A stretch of 64,000 nt of DNA from Ferribacterium limneticum (GTDB lineage: Bacteria; Pseudomonadota; Gammaproteobacteria; Burkholderiales; Rhodocyclaceae): assembly GCF_020510625.1 (NCBI RefSeq), contig NZ_CP075191.1, positions 348,001 through 412,000 on the forward strand. The letters run 5' to 3'. Position numbers and translations under genes: made by a program. The number at the start of each line of letters is the position of its first letter. Positions within the stretch are counted from its first letter, which is position 1. The notes under the pieces are model-generated. The model was not told the DNA's origin. It did no database searches and worked only from the letters and a program-made list of their open reading frames with translations. Shown in pieces: positions 1 through 11,200 of the stretch.

Positions 1-24
1 CCAGATTCAGACGGAGAGAGAGTC

Positions 25-1881
25 ATGCCGCAATACCGTTCCCGCACCTCCACCCACGGCCGCAACATGGCCGGTGCCCGCTCCCTGTGGCGCGCCACAG
101 GCATGAAGGATGGCGACTTCGGCAAGCCGATCATCGCCGTGGTCAACAGCTTTACCCAGTTCGTGCCCGGCCACGTTCACCTCAAGGACATGGGTCAGCT
201 GGTGGCGCGCGAGATCGAGGCAGCCGGCGGCGTTGCCAAGGAATTCAACACCATCGCCATCGACGACGGCATCGCCATGGGCCACAGCGGCATGCTGTAC
301 TCGCTGCCCAGCCGCGACCTGATCGCCGACTCGGTCGAATACATGGTCAACGCCCACTGTGCCGACGCCATGGTCTGCATCTCCAACTGCGACAAGATCA
401 CCCCGGGTATGCTGATGGCCGCCATGCGCCTCAACATCCCGGTCATCTTCGTTTCAGGCGGCCCGATGGAAGCCGGCAAAGTCAAGCTGCAGGATCAGGT
501 GATCCATCTCGATCTGGTCGATGCCATGGTCAAGGCCGCCGACCACACCGTCTCACAAGCCGACCTCGACGAAATCGAACGTTCAGCCTGCCCGACCTGT
601 GGTTCCTGTTCCGGCATGTTTACCGCCAACTCGATGAACTGCCTGACTGAAGCCTTCGGCCTCAGCCTGCCCGGCAACGGTACCGTGGTCGCCACTCACG
701 CCGATCGCAAGCAGCTCTTTCTGCGTGCCGGCCGTCAGATCGTCGAGCTGTGCAAGCGCTACTACGAGCAGGACGACACCTCGGTGCTGCCACGCTCGAT
801 CGCCACCAAGGCCGCCTTCGAAAATGCCATGACCCTCGATGTTGCGATGGGTGGTTCGACCAACACCGTGCTCCATATCCTGGCCACGGCACAGGAGGCG
901 GGCGTCGATTTCACCATGGCCGATATCGACCGTATTTCACGTTCGGTACCCTGTCTGTGCAAAGTCGCCCCGATGACCGACAAATATCACATCGAAGACG
1001 TCCATCGTGCCGGCGGCATCATGGGCATCCTCGGCGAACTCGACCGGGCTGGCCTGATCAATCGTGACGTGCCGAACGTCTATGCGAAAAACCTCGGCGA
1101 AGCGATTGATCGTTGGGATGTGGTACGCGAGCACGACGTCAAGGTGCACGAGTTTTTCAAGGCCGCGCCCGGTGGCGTGCCGACCCAGGTCGCCTTCTCG
1201 CAGGATCGTCGCTTCAACGAACTGGATCTTGATCGGACCCACGGCTGTATCCGCAACAAGGCCAATGCCTTCTCGCAGGAAGGCGGCCTGGCCGTGCTCT
1301 ACGGCAACATTGCGCTGGATGGCTGCATCGTCAAAACGGCCGGTGTCGACGAGTCGATCTGGAAATTCAGCGGCCGTGCCCGCGTCTTCGAAAGTCAGGA
1401 CACGGCGGTCGAAGCCATCCTGGGCGAAAAAATCGTCGCTGGTGACGTTGTCGTCATTCGCTATGAAGGCCCGAAGGGTGGTCCCGGCATGCAGGAAATG
1501 CTCTACCCGACGTCCTATCTGAAGTCGATGGGTCTCGGCAAGGCCTGTGCGCTGCTCACCGATGGCCGCTTCTCCGGCGGCACCTCCGGGCTTTCCATTG
1601 GCCATGCCTCGCCCGAAGCGGCCGACGGCGGCGCCATCGGTCTGGTGGAAGAGGGTGACACCATCGAAATCGACATCCCGGCTCGTCGCATCCATTTGGC
1701 CATCACCGATGGCGAGCTGGCCCAGCGTCGCGCTGCGATGGAAGCCAAGGGCGAAGCCGCCTGGCAACCGGTCAGTCGCGAGCGCAAGGTTTCCGCCGCT
1801 CTGCAAGCCTATGCCCTGATGGCTACCTCGGCCGACAAGGGAGCCGTGCGGGACGTTAAGCAGATTCAGCGCCGCAAGTGA
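25..1881 (+). CDS. ilvD: Dihydroxy-acid dehydratase IlvD
   Basis: Dehydrates 2,3-dihydroxy-isovalerate and -methylvalerate to the 2-keto acids in valine and isoleucine synthesis (cytosol, Fe-S enzyme). The 618-residue product has the length of the E. coli-type enzyme and is alignable with it from memory throughout. Visible signatures are the cluster cysteines C122 (in NCDK, with the carbamylatable lysine K124), C192 and C195 (in [10 protein letters not shown]), and D81 in the IDDGIAMGH metal site. The ATG is preceded by a GGAGAGAGAG ribosome site. The promoter lies off the left edge. Its stop codon overlaps the start of the next gene by 4 bp, so the two are probably co-translated. Confidence 0.97.
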   Translation: MPQYRSRTSTHGRNMAGARSLWRATGMKDGDFGKPIIAVVNSFTQFVPGHVHLKDMGQLVAREIEAAGGVAKEFNTIAIDDGIAMGHSGMLYSLPSRDLIADSVEYMVNAHCADAMVCISNCDKITPGMLMAAMRLNIPVIFVSGGPMEAGKVKLQDQVIHLDLVDAMVKAADHTVSQADLDEIERSACPTCGSCSGMFTANSMNCLTEAFGLSLPGNGTVVATHADRKQLFLRAGRQIVELCKRYYEQDDTSVLPRSIATKAAFENAMTLDVAMGGSTNTVLHILATAQEAGVDFTMADIDRISRSVPCLCKVAPMTDKYHIEDVHRAGGIMGILGELDRAGLINRDVPNVYAKNLGEAIDRWDVVREHDVKVHEFFKAAPGGVPTQVAFSQDRRFNELDLDRTHGCIRNKANAFSQEGGLAVLYGNIALDGCIVKTAGVDESIWKFSGRARVFESQDTAVEAILGEKIVAGDVVVIRYEGPKGGPGMQEMLYPTSYLKSMGLGKACALLTDGRFSGGTSGLSIGHASPEAADGGAIGLVEEGDTIEIDIPARRIHLAITDGELAQRRAAMEAKGEAAWQPVSRERKVSAALQAYALMATSADKGAVRDVKQIQRRK

Positions 1882-2498
1882 CACTGACTGTCTGGCTCGG
1901 GTTTCTGGCGGCATCGCTACTGATCGCTGTCACGCCCGGGCCGGGTGCGGTGATCAGCATGAGCACCGGCATGCGGCATGGTTACTGGGCGGCATTGACC
2001 GCAATCCTGGGGCTGCAGGCAGCGATTCTTCTGCATCTGCTAATCGTTGCCTTGGGTCTTGGCGCCTTGCTGGCGGCTTCGGAGGTGGGATTCACGCTGG
2101 TCAAGTTTCTCGGGGCGGCCTATCTGGTCTGGCTTGGCATCCAGAAGTGGCGGGCGCCAATCGTTCCAGTTGATGCGAATGTTCCTCCGGTCCGCCGCAA
2201 GGGGCTTTTCCTGCAGGGTGTGCTGGTCAATCTGACCAACCCGAAGGCAATCATATTCATCGGGGCGCTGGTGCCCCAGTTCGTCAATCCGGCGATGCCG
2301 CAGATTCCACAGTATCTGCTGATTGCCGTGACGCTCTGTCTGACAGATCTTTTGGTGATGTCAGGCTACGCCCTTGCTGCATCGCGTCTGGGTCACTGGT
2401 TGCATGATCCGCTAGCCATTCGCCTGCAGAATCGTGCTTTCGGGGGGCTTTTCGTATCGGCTGGGGCGCTGTTGGCTATCTCATCGCGGCCTTCATAA
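1878..2498 (+). CDS. LysE/RhtB-family amino-acid exporter
   Basis: Inner-membrane protein of 206 residues in the LysE/RhtB translocator family, which exports amino acids or their derivatives. The N-terminus holds the family motif [17 protein letters not shown] (about residues 19-35), followed by hydrophobic segments and a second conserved block [10 protein letters not shown] near residue 120. The start is a GTG that overlaps the ilvD stop (GTGA), which argues for translational coupling. Sitting behind a branched-chain amino-acid synthesis gene, it could export a pathway amino acid, but the substrate cannot be read from the sequence. Confidence 0.88.
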   Translation: MTLTVWLGFLAASLLIAVTPGPGAVISMSTGMRHGYWAALTAILGLQAAILLHLLIVALGLGALLAASEVGFTLVKFLGAAYLVWLGIQKWRAPIVPVDANVPPVRRKGLFLQGVLVNLTNPKAIIFIGALVPQFVNPAMPQIPQYLLIAVTLCLTDLLVMSGYALAASRLGHWLHDPLAIRLQNRAFGGLFVSAGALLAISSRPS

Positions 2499-2651
2499 GC
2501 TTTTGCTGTCAACTGAGCTTTCATTTTGCGCGTTAAGTAGTGTGCGGATGCGAAAGACCAGACTTGCCGTTCTCCTTGTTTGCAAGGGACAGAAAAGGGT
2601 TTTATCATCCTCAACTGATTTACCTTCCAACTCGAAGAACGGAGCAAGAGA

Positions 2652-2957
2652 ATGAAAGCTGTTTATGTTGCCATGATGGCTGCTGGTGTTGTGATGGCTG
2701 GTCAAGTCCAGGCCGACGAAGCGCTGGCCAAGGCCAAGAACTGCATGTCCTGCCATGCCGTGGACAAGAAGCTGGTTGGTCCGGCTTACAAGGAAGTAGC
2801 CGCCAAGTACAAGGGCGATGCCAAGGCACCGGCCATGCTGGCTACCAAGGTCAAGGCTGGCGGTAAAGGCACCTGGGGTCAGATTCCGATGCCCCCCAAC
2901 AACGTTACCGAAGACGAAGCCAAGAAGCTGGTTGCCTGGGTTCTCGCCCAGAAGTAA
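2652..2957 (+). CDS. Small periplasmic c-type cytochrome (c551/c8 type)
   Basis: Electron carrier of 101 residues. A signal peptide ends near A21 (VQA-DEA). The single haem site is C31-M-S-C34-H35 and the likely axial methionine is M80 in the IPMPP loop. The mature size of about 80 residues fits the cytochrome c551/c8 class that shuttles electrons between the bc1 complex and terminal oxidases or reductases in the periplasm. The ATG follows a GGAGCAAGAG ribosome site. The gene stands alone between the exporter gene and a strong terminator. The partner oxidase or reductase is unknown. Confidence 0.93.
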   Translation: MKAVYVAMMAAGVVMAGQVQADEALAKAKNCMSCHAVDKKLVGPAYKEVAAKYKGDAKAPAMLATKVKAGGKGTWGQIPMPPNNVTEDEAKKLVAWVLAQK

Positions 2958-2975
2958 TTCAAGCTTCGAAAGCGC

Positions 2976-3006
2976 AAAAGCCGGCTATATGCCGGCTTTT
3001 CTGTTT
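2976..3006 (+). terminator. Rho-independent terminator after the cytochrome gene
   Basis: A perfect stem AAAAGCCGGC / GCCGGCTTTT (about 2976-3000) with a TATAT loop is followed by a T-rich run. It closes the cytochrome transcript just before the tRNA promoter. Confidence 0.93.
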
Positions 3007-3013
3007 TTAGGTG

Positions 3014-3042
3014 TTGACAGGTCTATGTCGCGTCCGGATAAT
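3014..3042 (+). promoter_or_regulatory. Strong sigma70-type promoter of the tRNA-tuf unit
   Basis: TTGACA (3014-3019) and GATAAT (3037-3042) are separated by exactly 17 bp, and tRNA-Tyr starts 13 bp after the -10 box. The match is near consensus, as expected for a stable-RNA/EF-Tu unit. Transcript start not verified. Confidence 0.85.
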
Positions 3043-3055
3043 CTCGGGTTCTTCC

Positions 3056-3140
<85 letters not shown>

Positions 3141-3179
3141 GATTGAATGCTGTAGCAGCCTGTGATGCGGGCGTAATAA

Positions 3180-3253
3180 GCGGGTGTAGCTCAATGGTAG
3201 AGCTGAAGCCTTCCAAGCTTAAGACGAGGGTTCGATTCCCTTCACCCGCTCCA
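3180..3253 (+). tRNA. tRNA-Gly (anticodon TCC)
   Basis: Acceptor GCGGGTG pairs with CACCCGC, followed by T and encoded CCA. The anticodon loop CTTCCAA carries TCC, and the T-arm contains GGGTTCGATTCCC. Lies 39 bp after tRNA-Tyr in the same predicted transcript. Confidence 0.96.
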
Positions 3254-3283
3254 AGATGCAGTACGGCTGGAGTTTTAAGGTAG

Positions 3284-3358
<75 letters not shown>

Positions 3359-3412
3359 CCGATTAGCTTGGATTCTGGATTTTTTACTTTATTTGATTAT
3401 TGAGGAACTGGA

Positions 3413-4603
<1,191 letters not shown>

Positions 4604-4626
4604 TCGATAATCTTTCGGTAATTGAG

Positions 4627-4652
4627 GCGCTTCGGGAAACCGAAGCGCTTTG
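4627..4652 (+). terminator. Hairpin between tuf and tRNA-Trp
   Basis: A 9-bp stem GCGCTTCGG / CCGAAGCGC with a GAAA loop is followed by only a short T run. It may be a weak terminator or an RNA-processing site that separates the tuf mRNA from tRNA-Trp. Confidence 0.65.
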
Positions 4653-4665
4653 ATGTTTCTGCAGC

Positions 4666-4741
4666 AGGGGTGTAGCTCAATTGGTAGAGCAACGGTTTCC
4701 AAAACCGTAGGTCGGGGGTTCGATTCCCTCCGCCCCTGCCA
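4666..4741 (+). tRNA. tRNA-Trp (anticodon CCA)
   Basis: Acceptor AGGGGTG pairs with CGCCCCT, followed by G and encoded CCA. Anticodon stem ACGGT/ACCGT encloses TTCCAAA with CCA. Its location between tuf and secE is common in betaproteobacteria. Confidence 0.96.
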
Positions 4742-4765
4742 CTCTCTTTAAAGATCGCGAACGTA

Positions 4766-5119
4766 ATGGCTGACAAGATCAAGTTTGCGCTGGCGCTGAT
4801 TATTCTGGCGGCTGGTGTGGCTGGCTTCTACCTGCTCTCCGAGCAGGCAATGATTTTGCGCGTCCTGGCGGTCCTCGTTGGTTTGGCGCTGGCAATTGCA
4901 GTGGCTTGGAAGACGGAGCCGGGTCAGCGCTTTTTCCTGTTTGGTAATGAGGCGGTGGTCGAGGCCAAGAAAGTTGTTTGGCCGACTCGCAAGGAAACCA
5001 TGCAAACCACGGGCGCGGTATTCGCCTTTGTCGTGGTCATGGCAATTTTCCTGTATCTGACTGACAAGAGCCTTGAAGTGGTTCTTTACGACTGGGTGCT
5101 GGGCTGGAAGAAATCATGA
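4766..5119 (+). CDS. secE: Preprotein translocase subunit SecE
   Basis: Clamp subunit of the SecYEG channel in the inner membrane; 117 residues. Two N-terminal hydrophobic segments (about residues 7-24 and 29-47), the conserved cytoplasmic helix [12 protein letters not shown] (about 66-77) and a third membrane segment (about 82-101) give the three-span form found in E. coli, not the short one-span form. Its stop overlaps the nusG start by 4 bp (ATGA), the usual secE-nusG pairing. Confidence 0.96.
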   Translation: MADKIKFALALIILAAGVAGFYLLSEQAMILRVLAVLVGLALAIAVAWKTEPGQRFFLFGNEAVVEAKKVVWPTRKETMQTTGAVFAFVVVMAIFLYLTDKSLEVVLYDWVLGWKKS

Positions 5120-5649
5120 GCAAACGCTGGTACGTCGTACATGCCTACTCCGGCTTCGAAAAAAGTGTAATGCGCGCCATTCAGGAGCGCATTACCCGTT
5201 TGGGTATGGAAGAAAAGTTTGGCCGGATTCTGGTGCCGGTTGAAGAAGTCGTCGAAATGAAGGGTGGTCAGAAATCGATTTCTGAGCGCAAATTCTTCCC
5301 TGGCTACGTCCTCTGCGAAATGGAGATGGACGACGATTCATGGCACTTGGTCAAGAACACGCCGAAAGTCACTGGTTTTGTTGGTGGCACCGCGACCAAG
5401 CCAACACCGATTTCCGAAAAGGAAGTTGAGAAGATCATGCAGCAAATGCAGGAGGGTGTTGAGAAGCCTCGTCCGAAAGTGCTGTTTGAGGTTGGCGAAG
5501 TGGTTCGTGTCAAGGAAGGTCCGTTTACCGACTTCCATGGCTCGGTCGAAGACGTCAATTACGAAAAGAATCGCCTGCGCGTTTCGGTGACCATCTTTGG
5601 TCGCGCTACGCCGGTTGAGCTGGAGTTCGCCCAGGTCGAAAAGGCCTGA
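5116..5649 (+). CDS. nusG: Transcription termination/antitermination factor NusG
   Basis: Binds RNA polymerase and links it to Rho or to ribosomal protein S10; 177 residues. The N-terminal NGN domain starts [13 protein letters not shown] and contains [31 protein letters not shown]. The C-terminal KOW domain includes [41 protein letters not shown]. Length matches E. coli NusG. Translationally coupled to secE. Confidence 0.97.
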   Translation: MSKRWYVVHAYSGFEKSVMRAIQERITRLGMEEKFGRILVPVEEVVEMKGGQKSISERKFFPGYVLCEMEMDDDSWHLVKNTPKVTGFVGGTATKPTPISEKEVEKIMQQMQEGVEKPRPKVLFEVGEVVRVKEGPFTDFHGSVEDVNYEKNRLRVSVTIFGRATPVELEFAQVEKA

Positions 5650-5666
5650 TCAGGTTTTTTGGGTTC

Positions 5667-5687
5667 GCCGAAAGCCCCGATTTCGGC
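5667..5687 (+). other. 7-bp hairpin in the nusG-rplK gap
   Basis: GCCGAAA (5667-5673) and TTTCGGC (5681-5687) can pair around a 7-nt loop in the 108-bp leader of rplK. There is no T run right after it. It may shape the rplK leader, where L1 autoregulation acts in other bacteria, but I could not recognise an L1 site. Confidence 0.4.
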
Positions 5688-5757
5688 AAGAGGAGCGTCA
5701 GTAGCTGGTGATTTTTTCGGCCAACGCGCGTTACGACTCATTTATTAGGAGCAAATT

Positions 5758-6189
5758 ATGGCCAAGAAAATTATTGGCTACATCAAGCTGCAAGTGCCTG
5801 CTGGCAAAGCAAACCCGTCGCCCCCGATCGGCCCAGCCCTCGGTCAGCGCGGTCTGAACATCATGGAATTCTGCAAGGCCTTCAATGCCCAGACTCAAGG
5901 CGTTGAACCGGGTCTGCCGATTCCTGTCGTAATTACCGCCTTTGCGGACAAGTCTTTCACCTTCGTGATGAAGACCCCGCCGGCCACCATCCTGATCAAG
6001 AAGGCTGCTGGTATCAAGTCCGGTTCGGCCAAGCCGCACACCGACAAGGTTGGCAAGATCACCCGCGCCCAGTGCGAAGAAATCGCCAAGACCAAGTCGC
6101 CTGACTTGACCGCCGCCGATATGGAAGCAGCAATTCGCACCATCGCCGGCTCCGCCCGTTCGATGGGTATCACGGTAGAGGGTCTGTAA
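5758..6189 (+). CDS. rplK: 50S ribosomal protein L11
   Basis: Component of the GTPase-associated centre; 143 residues, E. coli length. The N-terminal domain has the proline-rich stretch [30 protein letters not shown]. The C-terminal rRNA-binding domain ends with the typical MGITVEGL. The ATG follows TTAGGAGC. First gene of rplKA; rplA starts 2 bp after its stop. Confidence 0.98.
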   Translation: MAKKIIGYIKLQVPAGKANPSPPIGPALGQRGLNIMEFCKAFNAQTQGVEPGLPIPVVITAFADKSFTFVMKTPPATILIKKAAGIKSGSAKPHTDKVGKITRAQCEEIAKTKSPDLTAADMEAAIRTIAGSARSMGITVEGL

Positions 6190-6191
6190 TC

Positions 6192-6887
6192 ATGGCTAAG
6201 TTCACGAAAAAGCAAAAAGCCCTTGCCAGCAAGGTTGTCGCGCAGAAGTTGTATCCGCTGCAAGAGGCGCTGACCCTGGCCAAGGAAACGGCAATCGCCA
6301 AGTTCGACGAATCGATCGATGTCGCAGTCAACCTCGGTGTTGACGCACGTAAGTCGGATCAGGTCGTTCGCGGTTCCGTCGTTCTGCCGGCTGGTACCGG
6401 TAAGTCGGTTCGCGTTGCCGTCTTCGCTCAGGGCGAAAAGGCTGAGGCTGCCAAGGCAGCCGGCGCTGAAGTCGTCGGTTTCGACGATCTGGCTGCTGAA
6501 GTCAAAGCTGGTAACCTGAATTTCGATGTCGTCATCGCCACCCCGGATGCCATGAAGGTGGTTGGTCAGCTCGGCCAGATCCTCGGCCCCCGCGGCCTGA
6601 TGCCGAATCCGAAGGTTGGTACCGTGACCATGGACGTTGTCACTGCAGTGAAGAACGCCAAGGCTGGTCAGGTGCAGTACCGCACTGACAAGGCCGGCAT
6701 CATTCACGCCACGATCGGCCGTGCTTCCTTCTCCGTTGAGAGCCTGGAAAGCAACCTGAAGGCATTGATCGATGCGCTGAGCAAGGCCAAGCCTGCTTCG
6801 TCCAAAGGTCAGTACCTGAAGAAGATCGCAGTTTCTGCCACGATGGGCCCCGGCGTTCGCGTCGACCAGTCCACGGTGGTGGGTTAA
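6192..6887 (+). CDS. rplA: 50S ribosomal protein L1
   Basis: L1-stalk protein that helps release deacylated tRNA and represses its own operon in other bacteria; 231 residues. Recognised by the N-terminal [21 protein letters not shown] region, the [15 protein letters not shown] signature around residues 130-144 and the C-terminal [10 protein letters not shown]. Starts 2 bp after rplK. Confidence 0.98.
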   Translation: MAKFTKKQKALASKVVAQKLYPLQEALTLAKETAIAKFDESIDVAVNLGVDARKSDQVVRGSVVLPAGTGKSVRVAVFAQGEKAEAAKAAGAEVVGFDDLAAEVKAGNLNFDVVIATPDAMKVVGQLGQILGPRGLMPNPKVGTVTMDVVTAVKNAKAGQVQYRTDKAGIIHATIGRASFSVESLESNLKALIDALSKAKPASSKGQYLKKIAVSATMGPGVRVDQSTVVG

Positions 6888-7112
6888 TAGAACTTTGGGC
6901 CGTTGGTGGTCACTTCGGTGGCTGCCGGCGGATCGTCAAAGACCGCAGGTGTTTCGGCAACGGAACTTAATCGCGTAAGTAGCCTGCGCAGACGGTGTCC
7001 CCGAACAAGATTTCTAGTCGTCCGCAATGGATGGCTTAACTTCTGGTTCAGGTCGCCGTAGGTGCGGCGGGAATTTTCCCGTCGTGTTATGACTTGAAAG
7101 GAGGAAGGACCC
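6888..7112 (+). promoter_or_regulatory. L10-type leader before rplJ
   Basis: The 225-bp non-coding leader contains the sequence pattern of proteobacterial L10 leaders: CAAAGACCGCAGGTG, then CTTAAT, then CCTGCGCAGACGGTG. In other bacteria this RNA is bound by L10(L12)4 to repress translation of rplJL. It ends in a very strong ribosome site, AAAGGAGGAAGG, before a GTG start. Recognition is by pattern and position; structure not computed. Confidence 0.75.
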
Positions 7113-7610
7113 GTGGGTCTCAATCTGAACGACAAAAAAGCGGTTGTAGCTGAGGTGTCGGCACAAGTGGCCAACGCACAGACCATCGTGATTGCCGAAT
7201 ATCGTGGCATCGAGGTTACTGACCTCACCGTGCTGCGCAAGAAGGCGCGCGAGTCTGGTGTGTATCTGCGTGTGTTGAAGAACACTTTGGTGCGTCGCGC
7301 GGTCGCGGACACTGCGTTCGCTGGCCTGTCTGACCACATGGTCGGACCGTTGATTTATAGCGTCTCCGCTGATCCGGTGGCTGCCGCGAAGGTTCTCAGT
7401 GACTTCGCCAAAACCAACGACAAATTGGTGCTCAAGGCCGGTTCATATGCCGGCAAGGTGCTCGACAAAGCTGGTGTGCAGGCGCTTGCCTCCGTACCGA
7501 GCCGCGAAGAGCTGCTCTCCAAGCTGCTGTACGTCATGCAAGCTCCGGTTGCCGGCTTCGTCCGCGGCCTGGCTGCCCTGGCTGCACAGCGCGAAGAAGC
7601 TGCCGCTTGA
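7113..7610 (+). CDS. rplJ: 50S ribosomal protein L10
   Basis: Anchors the L7/L12 stalk; 165 residues, E. coli length. N-terminal [23 protein letters not shown] and the rRNA-binding middle are typical. The GTG start is set by the AAAGGAGGAAGGACCC upstream sequence. The leader upstream matches an autoregulatory L10 site. Cotranscribed with rplL. Confidence 0.98.
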   Translation: MGLNLNDKKAVVAEVSAQVANAQTIVIAEYRGIEVTDLTVLRKKARESGVYLRVLKNTLVRRAVADTAFAGLSDHMVGPLIYSVSADPVAAAKVLSDFAKTNDKLVLKAGSYAGKVLDKAGVQALASVPSREELLSKLLYVMQAPVAGFVRGLAALAAQREEAAA

Positions 7611-7648
7611 TCCTCACCGCATACGAACTGATTTAGGAGTTTATTGAA

Positions 7649-8020
7649 ATGGCAATTAGCAAAGAAGACATCCTGGAAGCCGTAGGCTCCCTGACCGTTA
7701 TGGAACTGAATGACCTGGTCAAGGCATTCGAAGAGAAGTTTGGCGTTTCCGCCGCTGCCGTCGCCGTTGCTGGCCCGGCTGGTGCTGGTGCCGCCGCTGC
7801 TGAAGAGCAGACCGAATTCACCGTCATGCTGACCGGTGCTGGTGATAAGAAGGTTGAAGTCATCAAGGTCGTTCGTGCAGCTACCGGTCTGGGCCTCAAG
7901 GAAGCCAAGGATCTGGTTGATGGCGCTCCGAAGGCCGTCAAGGAAGCTATTTCCAAGGCTGATGCAGAAGCCCTCAAGAAGTTGCTTGAAGACGCAGGCG
8001 CCAAGGTCGAAGTCAAGTAA
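7649..8020 (+). CDS. rplL: 50S ribosomal protein L7/L12
   Basis: Stalk protein that recruits translation factors; 123 residues. N-terminal dimerisation domain (about 1-35), an Ala/Gly-rich hinge (about 36-52), and a C-terminal factor-binding domain with [32 protein letters not shown]. Followed by a terminator-like attenuator before rpoB, so the highly needed L12 is uncoupled from RNA polymerase. Confidence 0.98.
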   Translation: MAISKEDILEAVGSLTVMELNDLVKAFEEKFGVSAAAVAVAGPAGAGAAAAEEQTEFTVMLTGAGDKKVEVIKVVRAATGLGLKEAKDLVDGAPKAVKEAISKADAEALKKLLEDAGAKVEVK

Positions 8021-8036
8021 TCGACTTTTGGTGTGT

Positions 8037-8064
8037 GGGCTGGCGGTTTTCCGCCAGCCCTTTT
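8037..8064 (+). terminator. Attenuator/terminator between rplL and rpoB
   Basis: Stem GGGCTGGCGG / CCGCCAGCCC with a TTTT loop is followed by TTTTG. Same position as the partial terminator that lowers rpoBC expression in E. coli. Confidence 0.88.
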
Positions 8065-8120
8065 GTGCTTTGTACGACAGGTTTGATAAACCTAGAAAAC
8101 GAACTTGAATAACGCCAACT

Positions 8121-8181
8121 GGCAAACGCAAACAAGGCTTTCCTTTTTCCCGGCGGGGAGGAGAGTTTGTTTGCGTTTGCC
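8121..8181 (+). other. Long perfect hairpin in the rpoB leader
   Basis: A 15-bp perfect inverted repeat (8121-8135 with 8167-8181) encloses a 31-nt purine/pyrimidine-skewed loop and is followed by TGTTTTCTC. It lies 45 bp before rpoB. By position it may be an RNase III processing site or a second attenuator, as in the E. coli rplL-rpoB spacer; the role is inferred. Confidence 0.7.
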
Positions 8182-8226
8182 TGTTTTCTCAGGTTCCACC
8201 TTTGATTTCATCCTCACGGAGTTACC

Positions 8227-11200
8227 ATGACTTACTCCTTCACCGAGAAGAAACGCATCCGCAAGAGCTTCGCCAAGCGCGCCAGCGTGCTGGACGTTCC
8301 CTACTTGTTGGCGACCCAGTTGCAGTCCTTCAAGGACTTTTTGCAAGACGAAGTTGCCCCTGAGAAGCGGAAAAACGAAGGTCTTCAGGCCGCGTTCACC
8401 TCGATCTTCCCGATTGTTTCGCACTCCGGCAACGCTCGCCTTGAGTTTGTCAGCTACATGCTGGGAGAGCCAGCGTTCGACGTTACCGAATGTCAGCAAC
8501 GTGGCCTGACCTTTGCCTCGTCGCTGCGTGCGCGGGTTCGCCTGGTCATCATGGACCGCGAAGCCCCTGATACGGTCAAGGAAGTCAAGGAGCAGGAAGT
8601 CTACATGGGTGAAATTCCCTTGATGACGACCAATGGTTCCTTCGTGATCAACGGCACCGAGCGGGTCATTGTTTCCCAGCTTCACCGTTCTCCCGGCGTC
8701 TTCTTCGAGCACGACCGCGGCAAGACCCACAGCTCCGGCAAGCTGCTGTTCTCCGCGCGGGTCATTCCTTACCGCGGTTCATGGCTCGATTTCGAATTCG
8801 ACCCCAAGGACACCCTGTTCTTCCGCGTCGACCGTCGCCGCAAGATGCCGGTCACCACGCTGCTCAAGGCAATCGGCATGTCTTCCGAGGAAATCCTGAG
8901 CCAGTTCTTCGAATTTGATACTTTCCTGATCGCCAAGGACAAGGTTGAGTTCACCCTTGTTCCTGAGCGCTTGCGTGGCGAAGTCGCTCGTTTCGATTTC
9001 GTCGCCCCGGATGGCAAGCTGATTGTCCAGAAAGACAAGCGCATCACAGCGAAGCACATTCGCGACATTGGTGCAGCAGCAATCAAACAGATCGTTGTTC
9101 CCGACGAATTCTTGATTGGCCGTGTGGTTGCCAAGAATACGATCGACAAGGCGACGGGCGAGGTTGTTGCCAACGCCAACGACGAAATTACCGAGACGCT
9201 CTTGGCCAAGTTGCGTGAAGCCGAGATCACGACGCTTGAGACGCTCTATACGAACGAGCTCGATCGCGGTGCCTTCATCTCTAATACGCTGCGTGCTGAT
9301 GAAACGGCAACCCGCCAGGCCGCTCGTGTGGCGATCTACCGTATGATGCGTCCGGGCGAGCCGCCGACGGAAGAGGCGGTTGAAATCCTCTTTAACGGCC
9401 TGTTCTATTCCGACGAACGTTACGATCTGTCTGGCGTTGGCCGCATGAAGTTCAATCGTCGTCTGGCCCGTCCGGACGTCATTGAATACAAGTTGATGCT
9501 CAAGGGCCTGGCTTCGAAGGCCGAAGCCGCACTGAAGAATCTGGCGGAAGCCTCCGGTTTTGCCCTGTCGGCAATTCAGGATCTGGTCAGCCTGATGCCT
9601 TTCGGCGCTCGTGCCATGGTCGAGAATTCGACTCTGGGCGAAGTCGAGGCGCTGGCTGCCAAGCTGAAGCCGCTTGGCGCCAATATCGAGGTGCGCGAAC
9701 AGCTGACCCTGTCGCCGCGCGATATCGTCGAAGTCATCAAGATTCTTGTCGAACTGCGTAATGGTCGCGGTGAAATCGACGATATCGATCACCTTGGTAA
9801 CCGTCGCGTCCGTTCAGTTGGCGAATTGGCCGAGAACCAGTTCCGCGCTGGCCTCGTCCGTGTCGAGCGCGCCGTTAAGGAGCGTCTGTCGCAGGCTGAA
9901 TCCGATAACCTGATGCCGCACGATCTGATCAATGCCAAGCCGATCAGCGCTGCGATCAAGGAATTCTTCGGTTCCAGCCAGTTGTCGCAGTTTATGGACC
10001 AGACGAACCCGCTGTCGGAAATCACGCACAAGCGTCGCGTTTCCGCCCTCGGCCCAGGCGGTCTGACCCGCGAACGCGCCGGCTTCGAAGTGCGTGACGT
10101 GCATCCGACCCACTACGGCCGTGTTTGCCCGATCGAAACGCCGGAAGGTCCGAACATTGGTCTGATCAATTCGCTGGCGCTGTTTGCCCAGGTCAATAGC
10201 TATGGCTTCATCGAAACCGCTTACCGCAAGGTGAATGACGGTCAGGTGACCAACGATATCGAGTATTTGTCGGCGATTGAAGAGGGCAACTACGTGGTTG
10301 CCCAGGCTAATGCCTCTCTCGATGCCAACGGCCGCCTGTCCGACGATCTGGTGACCTGCCGCGAGAAGGGTGAAACCATTCTGGCTGAGCCGTCACGCGT
10401 CCAGTATATGGACGTGGCACCGGGCCAGATCGTATCGGTTGCTGCCTCGCTGATTCCGTTCCTGGAGCACGATGACGCGAACCGCGCCTTGATGGGCGCC
10501 AACATGCAGCGTCAGGCCGTGCCTTGTCTGCGTCCGGAAAAGCCGCTGGTCGGCACCGGTATTGAGCGCACCGTTGCTGTTGACTCGGGAACTGCAGTAG
10601 TCGCATTGCGTGGCGGCCTTGTTGATTACGTCGACGCCGCTCGTGTCGTGGTTCGTGTCAATGACGATGAAACCATTGCCGGTGAAGTGGGCGTTGATAT
10701 CTACAATCTGGTCAAGTACACCCGCTCCAACCAGAACACCAACATCAACCAGCGTCCGATGGTGCGTGTCGGTGACCACATCGCCAAGGGCGACGTGGTG
10801 GCTGACGGCGCTTCGACCGACAAGGGCGAACTCGCTCTCGGTCAGAACATGCTGATCGCCTTCATGCCGTGGAACGGCTACAACTTCGAAGACTCGATCT
10901 TGATTTCCGAGCGCGTTGTTGCAGAAGACCGTTACACCTCGATTCATATCGAGGAGCTGACGGTTGTCGCCCGCGACACCAAGCTCGGCCCTGAGGAAAT
11001 CACCCGCGATATCGCATCGTTGGGTGAGGCTCAATTGTCTCGTCTGGATGATTCCGGCATCGTTTATATCGGTGCTGAAGTCGAAGCTGCTGACGTGCTG
11101 GTTGGCAAGGTGACGCCGAAGGGTGAAACCCAGCTGACGCCGGAAGAGAAGCTGCTGCGCGCCATCTTCGGTGAGAAGGCTTCCGATGTTAAGGACACCT

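Noticed and set aside
8070..8098. Promoter TTGTAC-17-TAGAAA before rpoB
   Set aside because: The -35 matches consensus at only three positions; not strong enough to list.
9970..10060. Rifampicin- or streptomycin-resistance alleles in rpoB and rpsL
   Set aside because: The key rpoB residues and rpsL lysines are the wild-type ones.
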